Assembly: GCA_016720835.1 (NCBI GenBank) | Contig: JADKJW010000003.1 | Coordinates: 186,001-250,000 of the forward strand | Direction: 5' to 3' | DNA: 64,000 nucleotides | Source of the DNA: Ignavibacteria bacterium | GTDB taxonomy: Bacteria > Bacteroidota > Ignavibacteria > SZUA-365 | In this document: one piece after another, positions 44,823 through 53,423 of the stretch | Layout of the letters: the number at the start of each line of letters is the position of its first letter | Numbering within the stretch: position 1 is the stretch's first letter | The notes under the pieces: generated by a model | What the model saw: only the letters and a program-made list of their open reading frames with translations | Told to the model about the DNA's origin: nothing | Database searches by the model: none | Made by a program: the position numbers and the translations under genes

Positions 44823-45977
44823 ATGAACATCATTGTCCTTGGCGCCGGGCTCGTCGGTTCGGCCATCGCAAAAGACCTCGCGCGCGAATCCGCGTTCACC
44901 GTTACCGCCGCGGATATCTCGCAGACTTCGTTGGACCGGCTTGCGCGTACCCCGTCCATCCGTTGTATCCGTGAGGATCTCGCCTCACCGGACGTGCTGC
45001 GAGCCCTGGTGGCACCCTTCGACCTGGTCATCGGCGCGGTGCCCGGCTTCATGGGCTATCAGACGGTGGCGACCGTCATCGATGCCGGAAAGCCCATCGT
45101 GGACATCTCCTTTTTCCCGGAGGACGCCTTCGAGCTGGACGCGCTCGCGAAACAGCGCGGTGTGACTGCTCTCGTGGATTGCGGCGTGGCTCCCGGCTGC
45201 GGCAACATCCTGTTTGCGCACGCGGATTCGCAGCTCGACAGATCAACGCGCTTCCTCTGTTACGTCGGAGGCCTCCCCGCGATTCGGCGCAAACCGTACG
45301 AATATGCGGCCGTGTTTTCACCGCTCGACGTGATCGAGGAATACACCCGGCCAGCACGCTACGTCGAACACGGGGAAACGGTCGTGAAACCCGCGTTGAC
45401 CGACGTGGAACTTCTTGATTTCCCGGGAGTGGGAACGCTCGAGGCATTCAATTCCGATGGTCTGCGCTCCCTCGCGCTGACGATGAATGCGCCGGACATG
45501 AAGGAAAAAACGCTCCGGTATCCAGGGCATGCGGACCTGATGCGCGCGCTTCGCGACACGGGATTCTTCAGCAAGGAACCGATGCTCGTCAATGATACGT
45601 ATGTCCGTCCATTAGACCTCACCGCGAAGCTGCTGTTCCCCTTCTGGAAGCTCCCGGAGGGCGAAGAGGACCTGACCGTGATGAAGGTGATCGTGGAAGG
45701 CGAAAAAGAAGGCGCCCTCGTGCGATACACATACGACATGCTCGACCGCTACGATCCCGCGACCGACACGACATCCATGGCCCGCACGACGGGGTATACG
45801 TGTTCCGTCGCTGCACGGCTGCTGGCGTCGGGAGTGTTTGCGCAATCGGGGATCTGTCCTCCCGAATTCCTCGGTCGGCATCCTGTAGCCTACTCTGCTC
45901 TCATGCAGGGTTTGCGGGAGAGGGGAGTCTTCTTCCGTGAAACCGTCGAGACGATTTCCTCAGAAGATCGACCATGA
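44823..45977 (+). CDS. Saccharopine dehydrogenase-family protein
   Basis: A 384-residue NAD(P)-binding protein. The Rossmann motif IVLGAGLVGSAIAKDLA is at the N-terminus; VTAADISQTSLDRL, DLVIGAVPGFMGYQTVATVIDAGKPIVDISFFPEDAFELD and VDCGVAPGCGNIL are typical of saccharopine/lysine-ketoglutarate reductases. The C-terminal half is the catalytic alpha/beta domain (KTLRYPGHADLMRALRDTGFF). It probably oxidises or reduces a lysine-derived adduct, as in saccharopine metabolism or a related carboxynorspermidine-type reaction; the exact one is not decided. ATG 44823 directly follows the C/T-rich repeat. Confidence 0.9.
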   Translation: MNIIVLGAGLVGSAIAKDLARESAFTVTAADISQTSLDRLARTPSIRCIREDLASPDVLRALVAPFDLVIGAVPGFMGYQTVATVIDAGKPIVDISFFPEDAFELDALAKQRGVTALVDCGVAPGCGNILFAHADSQLDRSTRFLCYVGGLPAIRRKPYEYAAVFSPLDVIEEYTRPARYVEHGETVVKPALTDVELLDFPGVGTLEAFNSDGLRSLALTMNAPDMKEKTLRYPGHADLMRALRDTGFFSKEPMLVNDTYVRPLDLTAKLLFPFWKLPEGEEDLTVMKVIVEGEKEGALVRYTYDMLDRYDPATDTTSMARTTGYTCSVAARLLASGVFAQSGICPPEFLGRHPVAYSALMQGLRERGVFFRETVETISSEDRP

Positions 45978-45989
45978 TGATCGACGCGC

Positions 45990-46091
45990 TCAGAAGACGA
46001 GCAGCAGAACAACGTTGATCAACGCCAGCGCGGCAACCAGCATCCAATGGCTGTCAGCCAAATGCGTGGAGTGCGCAAACCGTGTGGACAT
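45990..46091 (-). CDS. 33-residue putative membrane peptide
   Basis: ATG 46091 to TGA gives 33 residues: a polar, His-rich N-terminus (MSTRFAHSTHLADSHW) and one hydrophobic helix (MLVAALALINVVLLLVF). It lies about 35 bases downstream of a well-matched Bacteroidota promoter (46126-46156) and ends 12 bases from the convergent stop of the saccharopine-dehydrogenase-like gene. I recognise no family; the promoter is the main support that it is real. Confidence 0.5.
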   Translation of the reverse strand: MSTRFAHSTHLADSHWMLVAALALINVVLLLVF

Positions 46092-46125
46092 GGTGTCTTC
46101 AAACAAGATGATGGATATTGAACTG

Positions 46126-46156
46126 CAAAGATACGCATTAATTTCCATGAAGTAAA
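46126..46156 (-). promoter_or_regulatory. Bacteroidota-type promoter for the small membrane peptide
   Basis: On the minus strand TTTA (46153-46156), 19 bases, then TATCTTTG (46126-46133): a full -7 match and a three-of-four -33 match to TTTG-N19-TAnnTTTG. Confidence 0.6.
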
Positions 46157-46295
46157 GAGGGCATCCATGCCAAACCGCCTTTCCTTCTGATCCTGTCATC
46201 AAACGCACTCCGTTGAGCTGGGACAATCGGGTCCAGAACCCATTTTCCGTCACTCCGCATCTCCGGACCGTGCAGTCGCAGCGGGAATTGTCCGG

Positions 46296-46856
46296 TTATA
46301 CGCCGCGCTCCCACCATTGAACAAATTCGCGCTGTTCGGCGGTCTGCGGCGACGGCATCCAGAAGATCTGCTGATGTTGCGCGCGGCGCAGCGCCTCGAT
46401 GCGTTCGAGGGCGTCCTTGCCAACCGCGATACCGTGGCGGGCGAGCCAGCAGCCGACCACGGTGCCCGTGCGTCCAACCCCGCCCCAGCAGTGCACGTAG
46501 ACCGTCTTGCCACGACTGGCAGCATCATCCATCGCGTCGAGGATGCGGATCATCATCTCCACGTCGGGAATGCCCATGTCGCGGATCGGGAAACGAACGC
46601 ATTCCGCGTGCAGTCCCCGCTGCGCGGCCAGTTCCTGAAGCATGGGAGCGTACGAGCGGAAACGTTCGCCGTTGTTGTTCACCTCGTCCGGCTCCATGAG
46701 ATTCACGAAGGTGGTTACTCCGCAATCGAGCAACGCACTGAGCTTCTCCTGCGCCGCCCTGTCGTCGTGATCTCCCGGGAAGAACCCCGCGAGTAGAGTG
46801 TTCGGCTCCACCCACCAGGAGCGGACGAAGGGGGCAGGGGGATACTTGGAGGCCAT
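46296..46856 (-). CDS. Cysteine-based tyrosine/dual-specificity phosphatase-like protein
   Basis: A 186-residue cytosolic protein. The phosphatase loop HCWGGVGRTG (CxxxxxR with His before Cys) and an upstream WPFxD-like acid loop (FPIRDMGIPD) give an intact Cys-Asp-Arg active site; TTFVNLMEPDEV and VEMMIRILDAMD fit the family fold. The start MASKYPPAPFVRSWWVEPNTLLAGFFPG resembles the group of dual-specificity phosphatases linked to cyclin-like or atypical family members in bacteria. Substrate unknown. It lies 32 bases after addB and may be cotranscribed with addAB. Confidence 0.87.
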   Translation of the reverse strand: MASKYPPAPFVRSWWVEPNTLLAGFFPGDHDDRAAQEKLSALLDCGVTTFVNLMEPDEVNNNGERFRSYAPMLQELAAQRGLHAECVRFPIRDMGIPDVEMMIRILDAMDDAASRGKTVYVHCWGGVGRTGTVVGCWLARHGIAVGKDALERIEALRRAQHQQIFWMPSPQTAEQREFVQWWERGV

Positions 46857-46888
46857 GGGGTCACCGGTATTGTTGCGAATGCGCGCGC

Positions 46889-49750
46889 TCACCACTTCTT
46901 CCGAACCCACTGTGTTCCGCAAAGCGTTGTATACCCGCAATGCACGCAGGCTGTGGAAAGATCGCGCGCCGCCGTGAACGGGACGGCGGGGTCTGCGATT
47001 TCGTTGAGGAGTCCGCGAATGACGTGGACGGACATCTCGTATCCGCGCTCGAGTGTTGCTTCGTCGGCGACGAAGGAATGCTCGCAATCGAGCCCGACGC
47101 GCTCGAGTCCCAGCCGCAGAAACACGGGACGGATATCGCGCGGCGGCATGTTCTTTGCCGCGGCATACAGCAGGGCATAGACGGGAAGCTGCAGCGATGC
47201 GATGGCCCCGGCCCAGGTGTCGCGGTCGTCGGGATCGAGGTTGTCGAGCGAGATGCCGTCGGCGCCGGTGTCGCCGCCGGTTTTATAATCCATGATGACG
47301 ATACGCCCGTCGCGCTCGTCGATGCGGTCGATGATACCGCTGAAGGCAAAGCCGTGGAGTGCTCCTTCAATCCGCGTTTCGAGGTCGAGGATGCGCACGA
47401 CGCTTCCGGCGAGCAGGGGCCGCAGATAGTCGCGGACATACGCTGCCATGCGCCGCCGTATCTGCACGCGGATGAGATGCCGCTCACCGTCGAGCTGCGC
47501 GCCGAAGGCGGCCGCGCATGCGCGATCCACGATGCTCGCCATGTCCCGTTCCCAGCGCGCGCTCTCCTTCAACGGCGCCTCTCCGCGGTGCGCGGCGTGA
47601 AAGTCGCGCAGGATCTCGTGCACCACTTTTCCGGTTTCCGCCGGGTCGATATCGCCCGTGAGTTCCGTCTTCTCGCGCAGACGGAGCACGGAAGAGTAGT
47701 AAAATCGCAACGGGCACTGCAGATACGCGTTGAGCGCCGTGGGACTGTACGTGTGCGTCCGCAGGGCGTCGGCGACCTCGGCGGATTTTTCCACAGACGC
47801 GGGACGCGGCGTATCGAGCAGAAGCCTGTATGGAAGGGCCCGGACCTGCGCCTGCCGTTTGAGGGCGTGCGCCGCATTGGCGCCGCTTCCGACGTCCCTC
47901 CTCTGAGCCTCCCAGAGCATCTTCTCGACGAAACGGCTTGGCGGCTGGTCCTCTCCTTCGATGAAGAAGACGTGCGCTTCCTTCGCCCCTGCCAGCAGGC
48001 AATGCAGCGCATAGCCGGTGTCGCGCGCGGCATCGCGCGAGGTCGGCATCCCGAAGCGCTCGCGCGCGGCGCGCGGCAGCAGGGCGGCGACATCCGATCC
48101 GCCGGGGAGGACGCCTTCGTTGGCGTCGAGAATGCAGACCCGATCGAAGCGCAGCGCGCGCGTTTCGGAGAGTCCGAGCACCTGCAGACCTTCGAGCGGC
48201 GTCCCCGGGAAATGGTGATCGATATGCGCGCTGTACTGGCGAAGAAACATCGCGGCCTCGTCGATGGAGCTGCACGTCCAGGCGCCGAGGGACGATTGTT
48301 CGAGGCGCGCCATCGCGTCCATGTACTTGAGCGCGAAAGGTTGAAAATACGGATGCCTCCGCGCGGTGCTGCCGTCGGCGATGAAGCTCAGCACGGCAAT
48401 GACGGCGCGCGCAAAGTCGCCGAGCGTCGCGATGCCCTCGAAGGCGCGCAGCGTGCGGTCGTGAATGTCCCGCAAATGCGTCCGCATCTGTTCGGCGGTG
48501 ACGGCGTCTTCATCGCGGTCGTTCATCACCGCGGCGCGCTCAAACACCCGTTCCGCGGCCTCGACATCGTGGAGGGCAAAGAACGTCGCCGACGATCCCG
48601 CGAAAAACAGCTCCTCGATGGCATGCACGAGAATGCGCGTGGCGCTCGCGCGACGGCCGAGCAGGATATTCTTGGTGTACGGGTGCAGCAGGAACGCGAG
48701 ATACTCGGGCGCGCGGTAGCGGCCGTTATTTTTCGCGGCGATCGCGGTCAGCAGCGCGTCAAGGAAGGATGCGACCGGCGTGCGCGAGACGGGGTACTTC
48801 AGGGAAATGTTCGAAGCATCGTCGCCGAGCACGGGAAGCACGTGCTGCATGACCGGAAAAAGCGCGTCCGCTGCGGGAAGCACCACCACGGTGCGCTCGT
48901 CGAGGGGACCGCTCGAGCGCGCGCGCGCGATAACGCTCGCGAGCCCGAATACTTCGGCATGCGTATCGGGCGCTGCCAGGAGGGACAGCGCGGCGGGAAG
49001 GATGGCTTCGGCGGAGAGGGCCGCCGGGGGCATGCCGATGCCCAGTTGCAGGCAGAGGCGTTCGATGCCCGGTCCCGCTTCGAGCAGCAGGAGCACATGC
49101 TGACGCGAGAGCAGGTCGCGCAGCACGGCAACCTCATGCGCGTTCGCCGAAGAGAGGCCGGCGATGATGATATGCGTCCCCGGCTCGAACGACACGCGAG
49201 CAATCTTCTCCGCAACGCATTCTCCGCGCAGCGCGCGCGTGCTGCGGCCCCGATCCCGCACGGCATCGTGGAAGGGCGCGTAGAGGCGCGAGAGGAGCGC
49301 GATGGATTGCAGGCCGAATTCTTCCGCGGCATTCGCGAGCGCGGCGGGAGCGACGTCCCACCCGCGCAACTCTTCCAATTCGTCGAAGAGGCGCATTCCC
49401 AGCGGATAAAAAGATCCCGGAGTCCTGAATTGTTCCCCTCCGGGGAGGGCCGCGCCTTCTCCGGTCATCGCGAACAGGATGCCGATCGCGTCCAGCGCAT
49501 CCAGATCGGGCTCGTCGCGGCCGAGCTGATCGCGGAAGAGCACATCCACGAATTCGCCGAGCGCGTACACCTTCGGAGGAATGAAGGCGGCGCCGCGCTG
49601 CCGCGCCAGGCGGCGATGCAGGAAATGCCCCGGCCGTTTGCCGGGGAAGATGACGATGTTCTTTTCGAAATTGTTGCCGTCGGATGTCAGGGCATCGAGG
49701 ACGCCCTCGAGCATGTCGCTCCCCGCCGGGAGCATGCGCACATTCGTCAC
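46889..49750 (-). CDS. addB: AddB-like exonuclease/helicase subunit
   Basis: A 953-residue protein of the AddB/PD-(D/E)XK family. The N-terminal two thirds is a degenerate UvrD-like helicase (Walker A is not intact: VIFPGKRPGHFL). The C-terminal nuclease has GKVVHEILRDFH (His), GIIDRIDERDGRIVIMDYKTGG (Asp and DYK), and a split cysteine set: one Cys in LQCPLRFYYSS (~678) and CxxC-x5-C in ACVHCGYTTLC (~935-945), as in the AddB iron-sulphur staple. It forms AddAB, which resects double-strand breaks for RecA. Its start overlaps the addA stop by four bases (49747-49750). Confidence 0.87.
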   Translation of the reverse strand: MTNVRMLPAGSDMLEGVLDALTSDGNNFEKNIVIFPGKRPGHFLHRRLARQRGAAFIPPKVYALGEFVDVLFRDQLGRDEPDLDALDAIGILFAMTGEGAALPGGEQFRTPGSFYPLGMRLFDELEELRGWDVAPAALANAAEEFGLQSIALLSRLYAPFHDAVRDRGRSTRALRGECVAEKIARVSFEPGTHIIIAGLSSANAHEVAVLRDLLSRQHVLLLLEAGPGIERLCLQLGIGMPPAALSAEAILPAALSLLAAPDTHAEVFGLASVIARARSSGPLDERTVVVLPAADALFPVMQHVLPVLGDDASNISLKYPVSRTPVASFLDALLTAIAAKNNGRYRAPEYLAFLLHPYTKNILLGRRASATRILVHAIEELFFAGSSATFFALHDVEAAERVFERAAVMNDRDEDAVTAEQMRTHLRDIHDRTLRAFEGIATLGDFARAVIAVLSFIADGSTARRHPYFQPFALKYMDAMARLEQSSLGAWTCSSIDEAAMFLRQYSAHIDHHFPGTPLEGLQVLGLSETRALRFDRVCILDANEGVLPGGSDVAALLPRAARERFGMPTSRDAARDTGYALHCLLAGAKEAHVFFIEGEDQPPSRFVEKMLWEAQRRDVGSGANAAHALKRQAQVRALPYRLLLDTPRPASVEKSAEVADALRTHTYSPTALNAYLQCPLRFYYSSVLRLREKTELTGDIDPAETGKVVHEILRDFHAAHRGEAPLKESARWERDMASIVDRACAAAFGAQLDGERHLIRVQIRRRMAAYVRDYLRPLLAGSVVRILDLETRIEGALHGFAFSGIIDRIDERDGRIVIMDYKTGGDTGADGISLDNLDPDDRDTWAGAIASLQLPVYALLYAAAKNMPPRDIRPVFLRLGLERVGLDCEHSFVADEATLERGYEMSVHVIRGLLNEIADPAVPFTAARDLSTACVHCGYTTLCGTQWVRKKW

Positions 49751-52700
49751 GACACCCTCCGTACTTCCGTGAGATCCACATAGGCGATGCGGCCCTCCAC
49801 CGCGCGCCCGGGAAACACCTGCGCGGCGAGACGCATGTATCGGCGAACCTGCTCGATGTAGGCGGCCTCGTCGCTGTCGTGACCGGTCTTGAAATCAATC
49901 ACGATCACACGCTCCGCTTCCACAAGAACGCGGTCGGCGCGATACAGACGTCCGTCGGCATCGACGAAATCCTGCTCGCAGCGCACTGTCGCGGTCGCCG
50001 TCGGCGGGAACAACTCTCGCGCGGCGGGCGAACGCAGGAAGGCGAGGACGCGTTCGCGAACCGATTCACGATCGAGGAGAGGCTCGTCGTCGCGCAGGCA
50101 CTGCTCGAACGCCGTGTCCACCGCGCGCTCGAGATCGCCGTCGAGAGCGACAATGCGCTCGAGCACGGCATGGACAAGCTCGCCGCGACGCTGCTCGACG
50201 AACCCGAGCTTCGAGGGCGGCTGATACCGCAGCGGCACCCGTGCGGGTGTGTGCAGCAGCGCGAGTTCGGGAAGGCCATCGGGCGCGGGCGCGCGCCGGG
50301 CCGGCGGTCGAATGCCGAGAGGCGCATACCGTTCCGCAGGGAGGAAGGAAACCGGCGCGCCCATTTTTTCGGAGCGGCTTGTCCCGTACTTGCCGATAAC
50401 GTAGAGTTCGCGTTCGGGCCGCGTGAAGGCCACATACAGCTTGTTGAGATCGTCCGTCACCGTGCGCGCGAGTTTTCCGCTGTAGAGTGCTTCGAGACGC
50501 GGCGAGCGGAGGGCTTCATCCTTGGGCGCGTTCAACAGGACGACCGCATCGCCGCTGCGCTCGATCAAATGTCCCACTCTCCGGCGCCACGGCGACAGCA
50601 GCAGAATGACGACGGGAAAGTCCAGCCCCTTCGACTTGTGAATCGTCATGAGCGTCACGGCATCCGGCTTGCGCGCCGAGCGCGCGGACCAGAGGGAGTC
50701 GTCGTCGTCGGCTTCGCTCTCTTTCACAAAAGCCTTGAGCGTGTTGTCCCCCCGTTTCTCGAGCTGCGCCGCCGCTTCGAGCAATCGCGCCAGCGAGGCT
50801 TCCTCGTCCGGATGCAGCGCAAACACGCGGAACACCTTCATCGCTTCCGAGAGAAGATCGTACAGCGGCGCATAGCCTGCGACGGTCAGAAGCGGTTGGA
50901 AACAGCGCGCCCACAACCCGGCGTAACGCTCCTTGAACTGCACGTACAGCGGACGGCGGGCCGCGTCGCGCCGCGCCGCCGCGAAGAAGGCACGCAGCTC
51001 TTCCAGTCCCGGCCCGGAATCGACGAGGAAGGCGCGGAACACCGAACCGAGTGCGAATGTCGCAAAGGCATGGTCATCGATCGGGGAATCGAGGAAGCGC
51101 AGCAAGGCGATGATCTCGCCGGAGACCTTTCGCAGGCGAGCGTCGAGACTGCTGTGCGACACAAAAGCATGCCCGCGCTCGTTCAGCCAGCCGCTCACGC
51201 TCACGATGAGATCGTTGCTGTGCGCGAGCACGGCGATGTCGCCCAGCGCGTAGCCGCGATCGAGACAGTCGTCCACGATTTCGAGCACACGGTGCTTCTC
51301 GGGCTGCGCCACGGCGTCGACACGCATGGTCGAGACCTCCACGACGCCCTTGCCACGATGCTCGTTCCTGGGAAGCTGCCGGCAAGCGTCGAGGCCGCTG
51401 GCATGCGCCGGACCGGCATATTCGGCATCCGCGGCGAAGCCTTGAAACACCTCGCTCGTGAAGTCGAGGATCCGCTCGTCGCTGCGATAATTGGTGTCGA
51501 GCGTCTGCCGGAAACAGATGTCACGCGCGAAAGGAAAATCCGGCCGCTCCGGCTGCATGAGCGCGCGCATGATTTCCCAGTCCGCCCCGCGGAATCCGTA
51601 GATCGACTGTTTGGTGTCACCAACGATGTACAGACTCCCCTCCTGCGACACGGCCTCCTCGAGCAGCGGGAGTATGGCCCGCCACTGCACGGGCGACGTG
51701 TCCTGAAATTCGTCGAGCAGATAGTGGCGCAGCGTTTCACCGAGCTTCAGATAAATATCCGGTATGGTATGCGCGTCGATGGTCTCGATGAGTTGGCGCG
51801 GAATGTCGTCGATGAAGAGGGCGTTGCGCCGGCGCTTCACGTCGTCGAGGATGCCCTCCGTGCGCTGGTGCGCGAGAAGGCGAGGGAGCATGCGCTGCCG
51901 GGCGCGAAGGTACAATGCGTCACCGACGACAGCGTCGATCGCCTCGCGATGCCGCTCGATGCGCTCCACGGCTTCGGCGTAGCGCTCGGCCGCGCCCTTC
52001 CCCGCGGGTTTCTTGATGATGGTCGACGGAAGCGGCTTGTCCAACGCGTGTCTCAATCCCGATCGATCGGCCTCCTCGATGTACCGTTGAAATGCCGCCG
52101 CGAGTTCCATGCCGGAATTGGCGCAGGTCGCCTTGAGCGCCGTCCATTCCTCCGAGAAGCGCTGTTCGCAGGATTCGAAGTCCGCGGAGCGGTCTTCGAC
52201 CAGCGGCGTTTCGGTGAGCGAAGAAAGCGTGCGGTGAAGGTCCACGACGTCCTTCCTCACCTTGCGGTACGGATTCCACGGGAAGGATTCGCGATCCATG
52301 TCGATGAGCGCCTCGAACTGCCGCGCATCCTCGCTGCCCTCGGTGATGGACGAGGCCAGCACATCGAAGGCCTCGGCGATGGCGTCGTTTTTCGAAAGCA
52401 GGACCTCGAAGGACGGATCGCGCCCGAATTCCAGCGCCGATGCGCGGTACAGGCGCGCCATGAAACTGTCGATGGTGGTGATCTGGAACTCGTCGTAGCG
52501 CTCGAGGATGCGCACTATGAGGCCTTCCGCCTTCTCAGCAACATCGGCAGGGAGCGCGCCGAGTCGCTTCTCCGCTTCCGCAAGCGCCTCGGGTTGCCGC
52601 AGTGCGAGCTGCTTCAGAAAGAGCAGCACACGCTGCTTCATCTCCGTGGCGGCATTGTTGGTGAAGGTGACCGCGAGCACCTGCTCGAACGGCACGCCCG

Positions 52701-52827
52701 TCAACAGCAGATGCACGATGCGCCAGGCAAGCTGATATGTTTTTCCCGAGCCCGCGGAGGCGGACACTAGAATGAAATGCGGGAATGGCGGCAATGTTGC
52801 GCTGGGAGAGGGGGATGCAGTGGTCAT
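49747..52827 (-). CDS. addA: AddA-like UvrD helicase-nuclease
   Basis: A 1026-residue SF1A helicase-nuclease. Helicase motifs: I SASAGSGKTYQ (residues ~22-32), Ia VLAVTFTNNAATEMKQR, II YLLDEFQDTSPVQW, III YIVGDTKQSIYGFRGAD, IV DTNYRSDERIL, V VTLMTIHKSKGLDFPVVIL and VI LYVAFTRPERELYV. The C-terminal RecB-type nuclease has GELVHAVLERI (His), DRVLVEAERVIVIDFKTGH (Asp and DFK). The partner addB follows with a four-base overlap. Large insertion domains between motifs make ~1000 residues, normal for FCB AddA-like proteins. No separate RecC/RecD is present. Confidence 0.92.
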   Translation of the reverse strand: MTTASPSPSATLPPFPHFILVSASAGSGKTYQLAWRIVHLLLTGVPFEQVLAVTFTNNAATEMKQRVLLFLKQLALRQPEALAEAEKRLGALPADVAEKAEGLIVRILERYDEFQITTIDSFMARLYRASALEFGRDPSFEVLLSKNDAIAEAFDVLASSITEGSEDARQFEALIDMDRESFPWNPYRKVRKDVVDLHRTLSSLTETPLVEDRSADFESCEQRFSEEWTALKATCANSGMELAAAFQRYIEEADRSGLRHALDKPLPSTIIKKPAGKGAAERYAEAVERIERHREAIDAVVGDALYLRARQRMLPRLLAHQRTEGILDDVKRRRNALFIDDIPRQLIETIDAHTIPDIYLKLGETLRHYLLDEFQDTSPVQWRAILPLLEEAVSQEGSLYIVGDTKQSIYGFRGADWEIMRALMQPERPDFPFARDICFRQTLDTNYRSDERILDFTSEVFQGFAADAEYAGPAHASGLDACRQLPRNEHRGKGVVEVSTMRVDAVAQPEKHRVLEIVDDCLDRGYALGDIAVLAHSNDLIVSVSGWLNERGHAFVSHSSLDARLRKVSGEIIALLRFLDSPIDDHAFATFALGSVFRAFLVDSGPGLEELRAFFAAARRDAARRPLYVQFKERYAGLWARCFQPLLTVAGYAPLYDLLSEAMKVFRVFALHPDEEASLARLLEAAAQLEKRGDNTLKAFVKESEADDDDSLWSARSARKPDAVTLMTIHKSKGLDFPVVILLLSPWRRRVGHLIERSGDAVVLLNAPKDEALRSPRLEALYSGKLARTVTDDLNKLYVAFTRPERELYVIGKYGTSRSEKMGAPVSFLPAERYAPLGIRPPARRAPAPDGLPELALLHTPARVPLRYQPPSKLGFVEQRRGELVHAVLERIVALDGDLERAVDTAFEQCLRDDEPLLDRESVRERVLAFLRSPAARELFPPTATATVRCEQDFVDADGRLYRADRVLVEAERVIVIDFKTGHDSDEAAYIEQVRRYMRLAAQVFPGRAVEGRIAYVDLTEVRRVS

Positions 52828-52909
52828 TATCGCAAAAGAGAGATCGCGTCTGCGGACAAATACAGCGTGGTTCCCTGAGTGGGAAAGGTATCACATTCCA
52901 GAGAATATT

Positions 52910-52933
52910 CCCCCTCCGCAGTTGCGGAGGGGG
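52910..52933 (+). repeat. Perfect CCCCCTCCGCA hairpin upstream of the DUF559 gene
   Basis: An 11-bp perfect inverted repeat (52910-52920 with 52923-52933) with a two-base loop. It is not followed by T residues. It lies ~55 bases before the DUF559 start. A related C-rich tract (ACCCCCTCCACGACTGTGGAG) sits on the other side of the gene, at the first IS junction. Confidence 0.6.
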
Positions 52934-52986
52934 TGCCTCAGGGAACATCCAGTACGCTGTTGCGTTTAACGGATCAGGGAGGCGCG

Positions 52987-53349
52987 ATGCGTATTTACAC
53001 CGTAACAGGATTGAAGAAACGGCGACGGCAGTTGCGAAAGACGCAGACGCCGGCTGAAGTGGTTCTGTGGGAGTATCTGCGCAACAAACAGCTAGACGGT
53101 TTCAAGTTCAGGAGACAGCATAGCATCGGTCGATACGTCGTGGACTTCTATTGCCCCGCCAGGAGACTTGCCATTGAAATTGATGGCTCCATACACCGGC
53201 TGAAAAAAATCAAGCGGAATGATGCTGAAAAGGCAGCGTTCCTTCATTCGCTTCGCATAGGCATCATACGCTTCTCGAACTGGGCCGTGCTCCATCATCT
53301 CGATGCGGTGCTGAATGCGCTGAGACAACAATTGAAGTCTGAGCAATAA
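52987..53349 (+). CDS. DUF559-family Vsr-like endonuclease-fold protein
   Basis: A 120-residue protein matching the DUF559 family: RRRQLRKTQTPAEVVLWEYLRNKQLDGFKFRRQHSIGRYVVDFYCPARRLAIEIDGSIH and RNDAEKAAFLHSLRIGIIRFSNWAVLHHL. The catalytic-like residues of the Vsr/PD-(D/E)XK fold are kept (Glu in TPAEVVLW, Asp in VVDFYC, Glu and Asp in AIEIDG). Such genes are often mobile and are found near IS elements. The ATG has AGGGAGG upstream. It lies alone between addA and the IS110 copies, in DNA that looks acquired; no modification or nickase partner is nearby. Confidence 0.9.
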   Translation: MRIYTVTGLKKRRRQLRKTQTPAEVVLWEYLRNKQLDGFKFRRQHSIGRYVVDFYCPARRLAIEIDGSIHRLKKIKRNDAEKAAFLHSLRIGIIRFSNWAVLHHLDAVLNALRQQLKSEQ

Positions 53350-53379
53350 CACGATACGCGACGTCTCCTCACCCCCTCC

Positions 53380-53390
53380 ACGACTGTGGA
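53380..53390. repeat. 11-bp junction repeat, left copy
   Basis: ACGACTGTGGA occurs at the left junction (53380-53390), at the middle junction (55216-55226) and at the right end (57052-57062) of the tandem IS110 pair. It is the only sequence shared by all three sites. Confidence 0.8.
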
Positions 53391-53423
53391 GATACTCCGT
53401 TAAAATTCAAGTGATCTTGACCC

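Noticed and set aside
46940..52770. Two very long plus-strand open frames (about 947 and 1028 codons) opposite addB and addA
   Set aside because: They are Arg/His/Gly-rich shadows of the real genes in high-G+C DNA, without motifs or ribosome sites; addA and addB have full sets of motifs.
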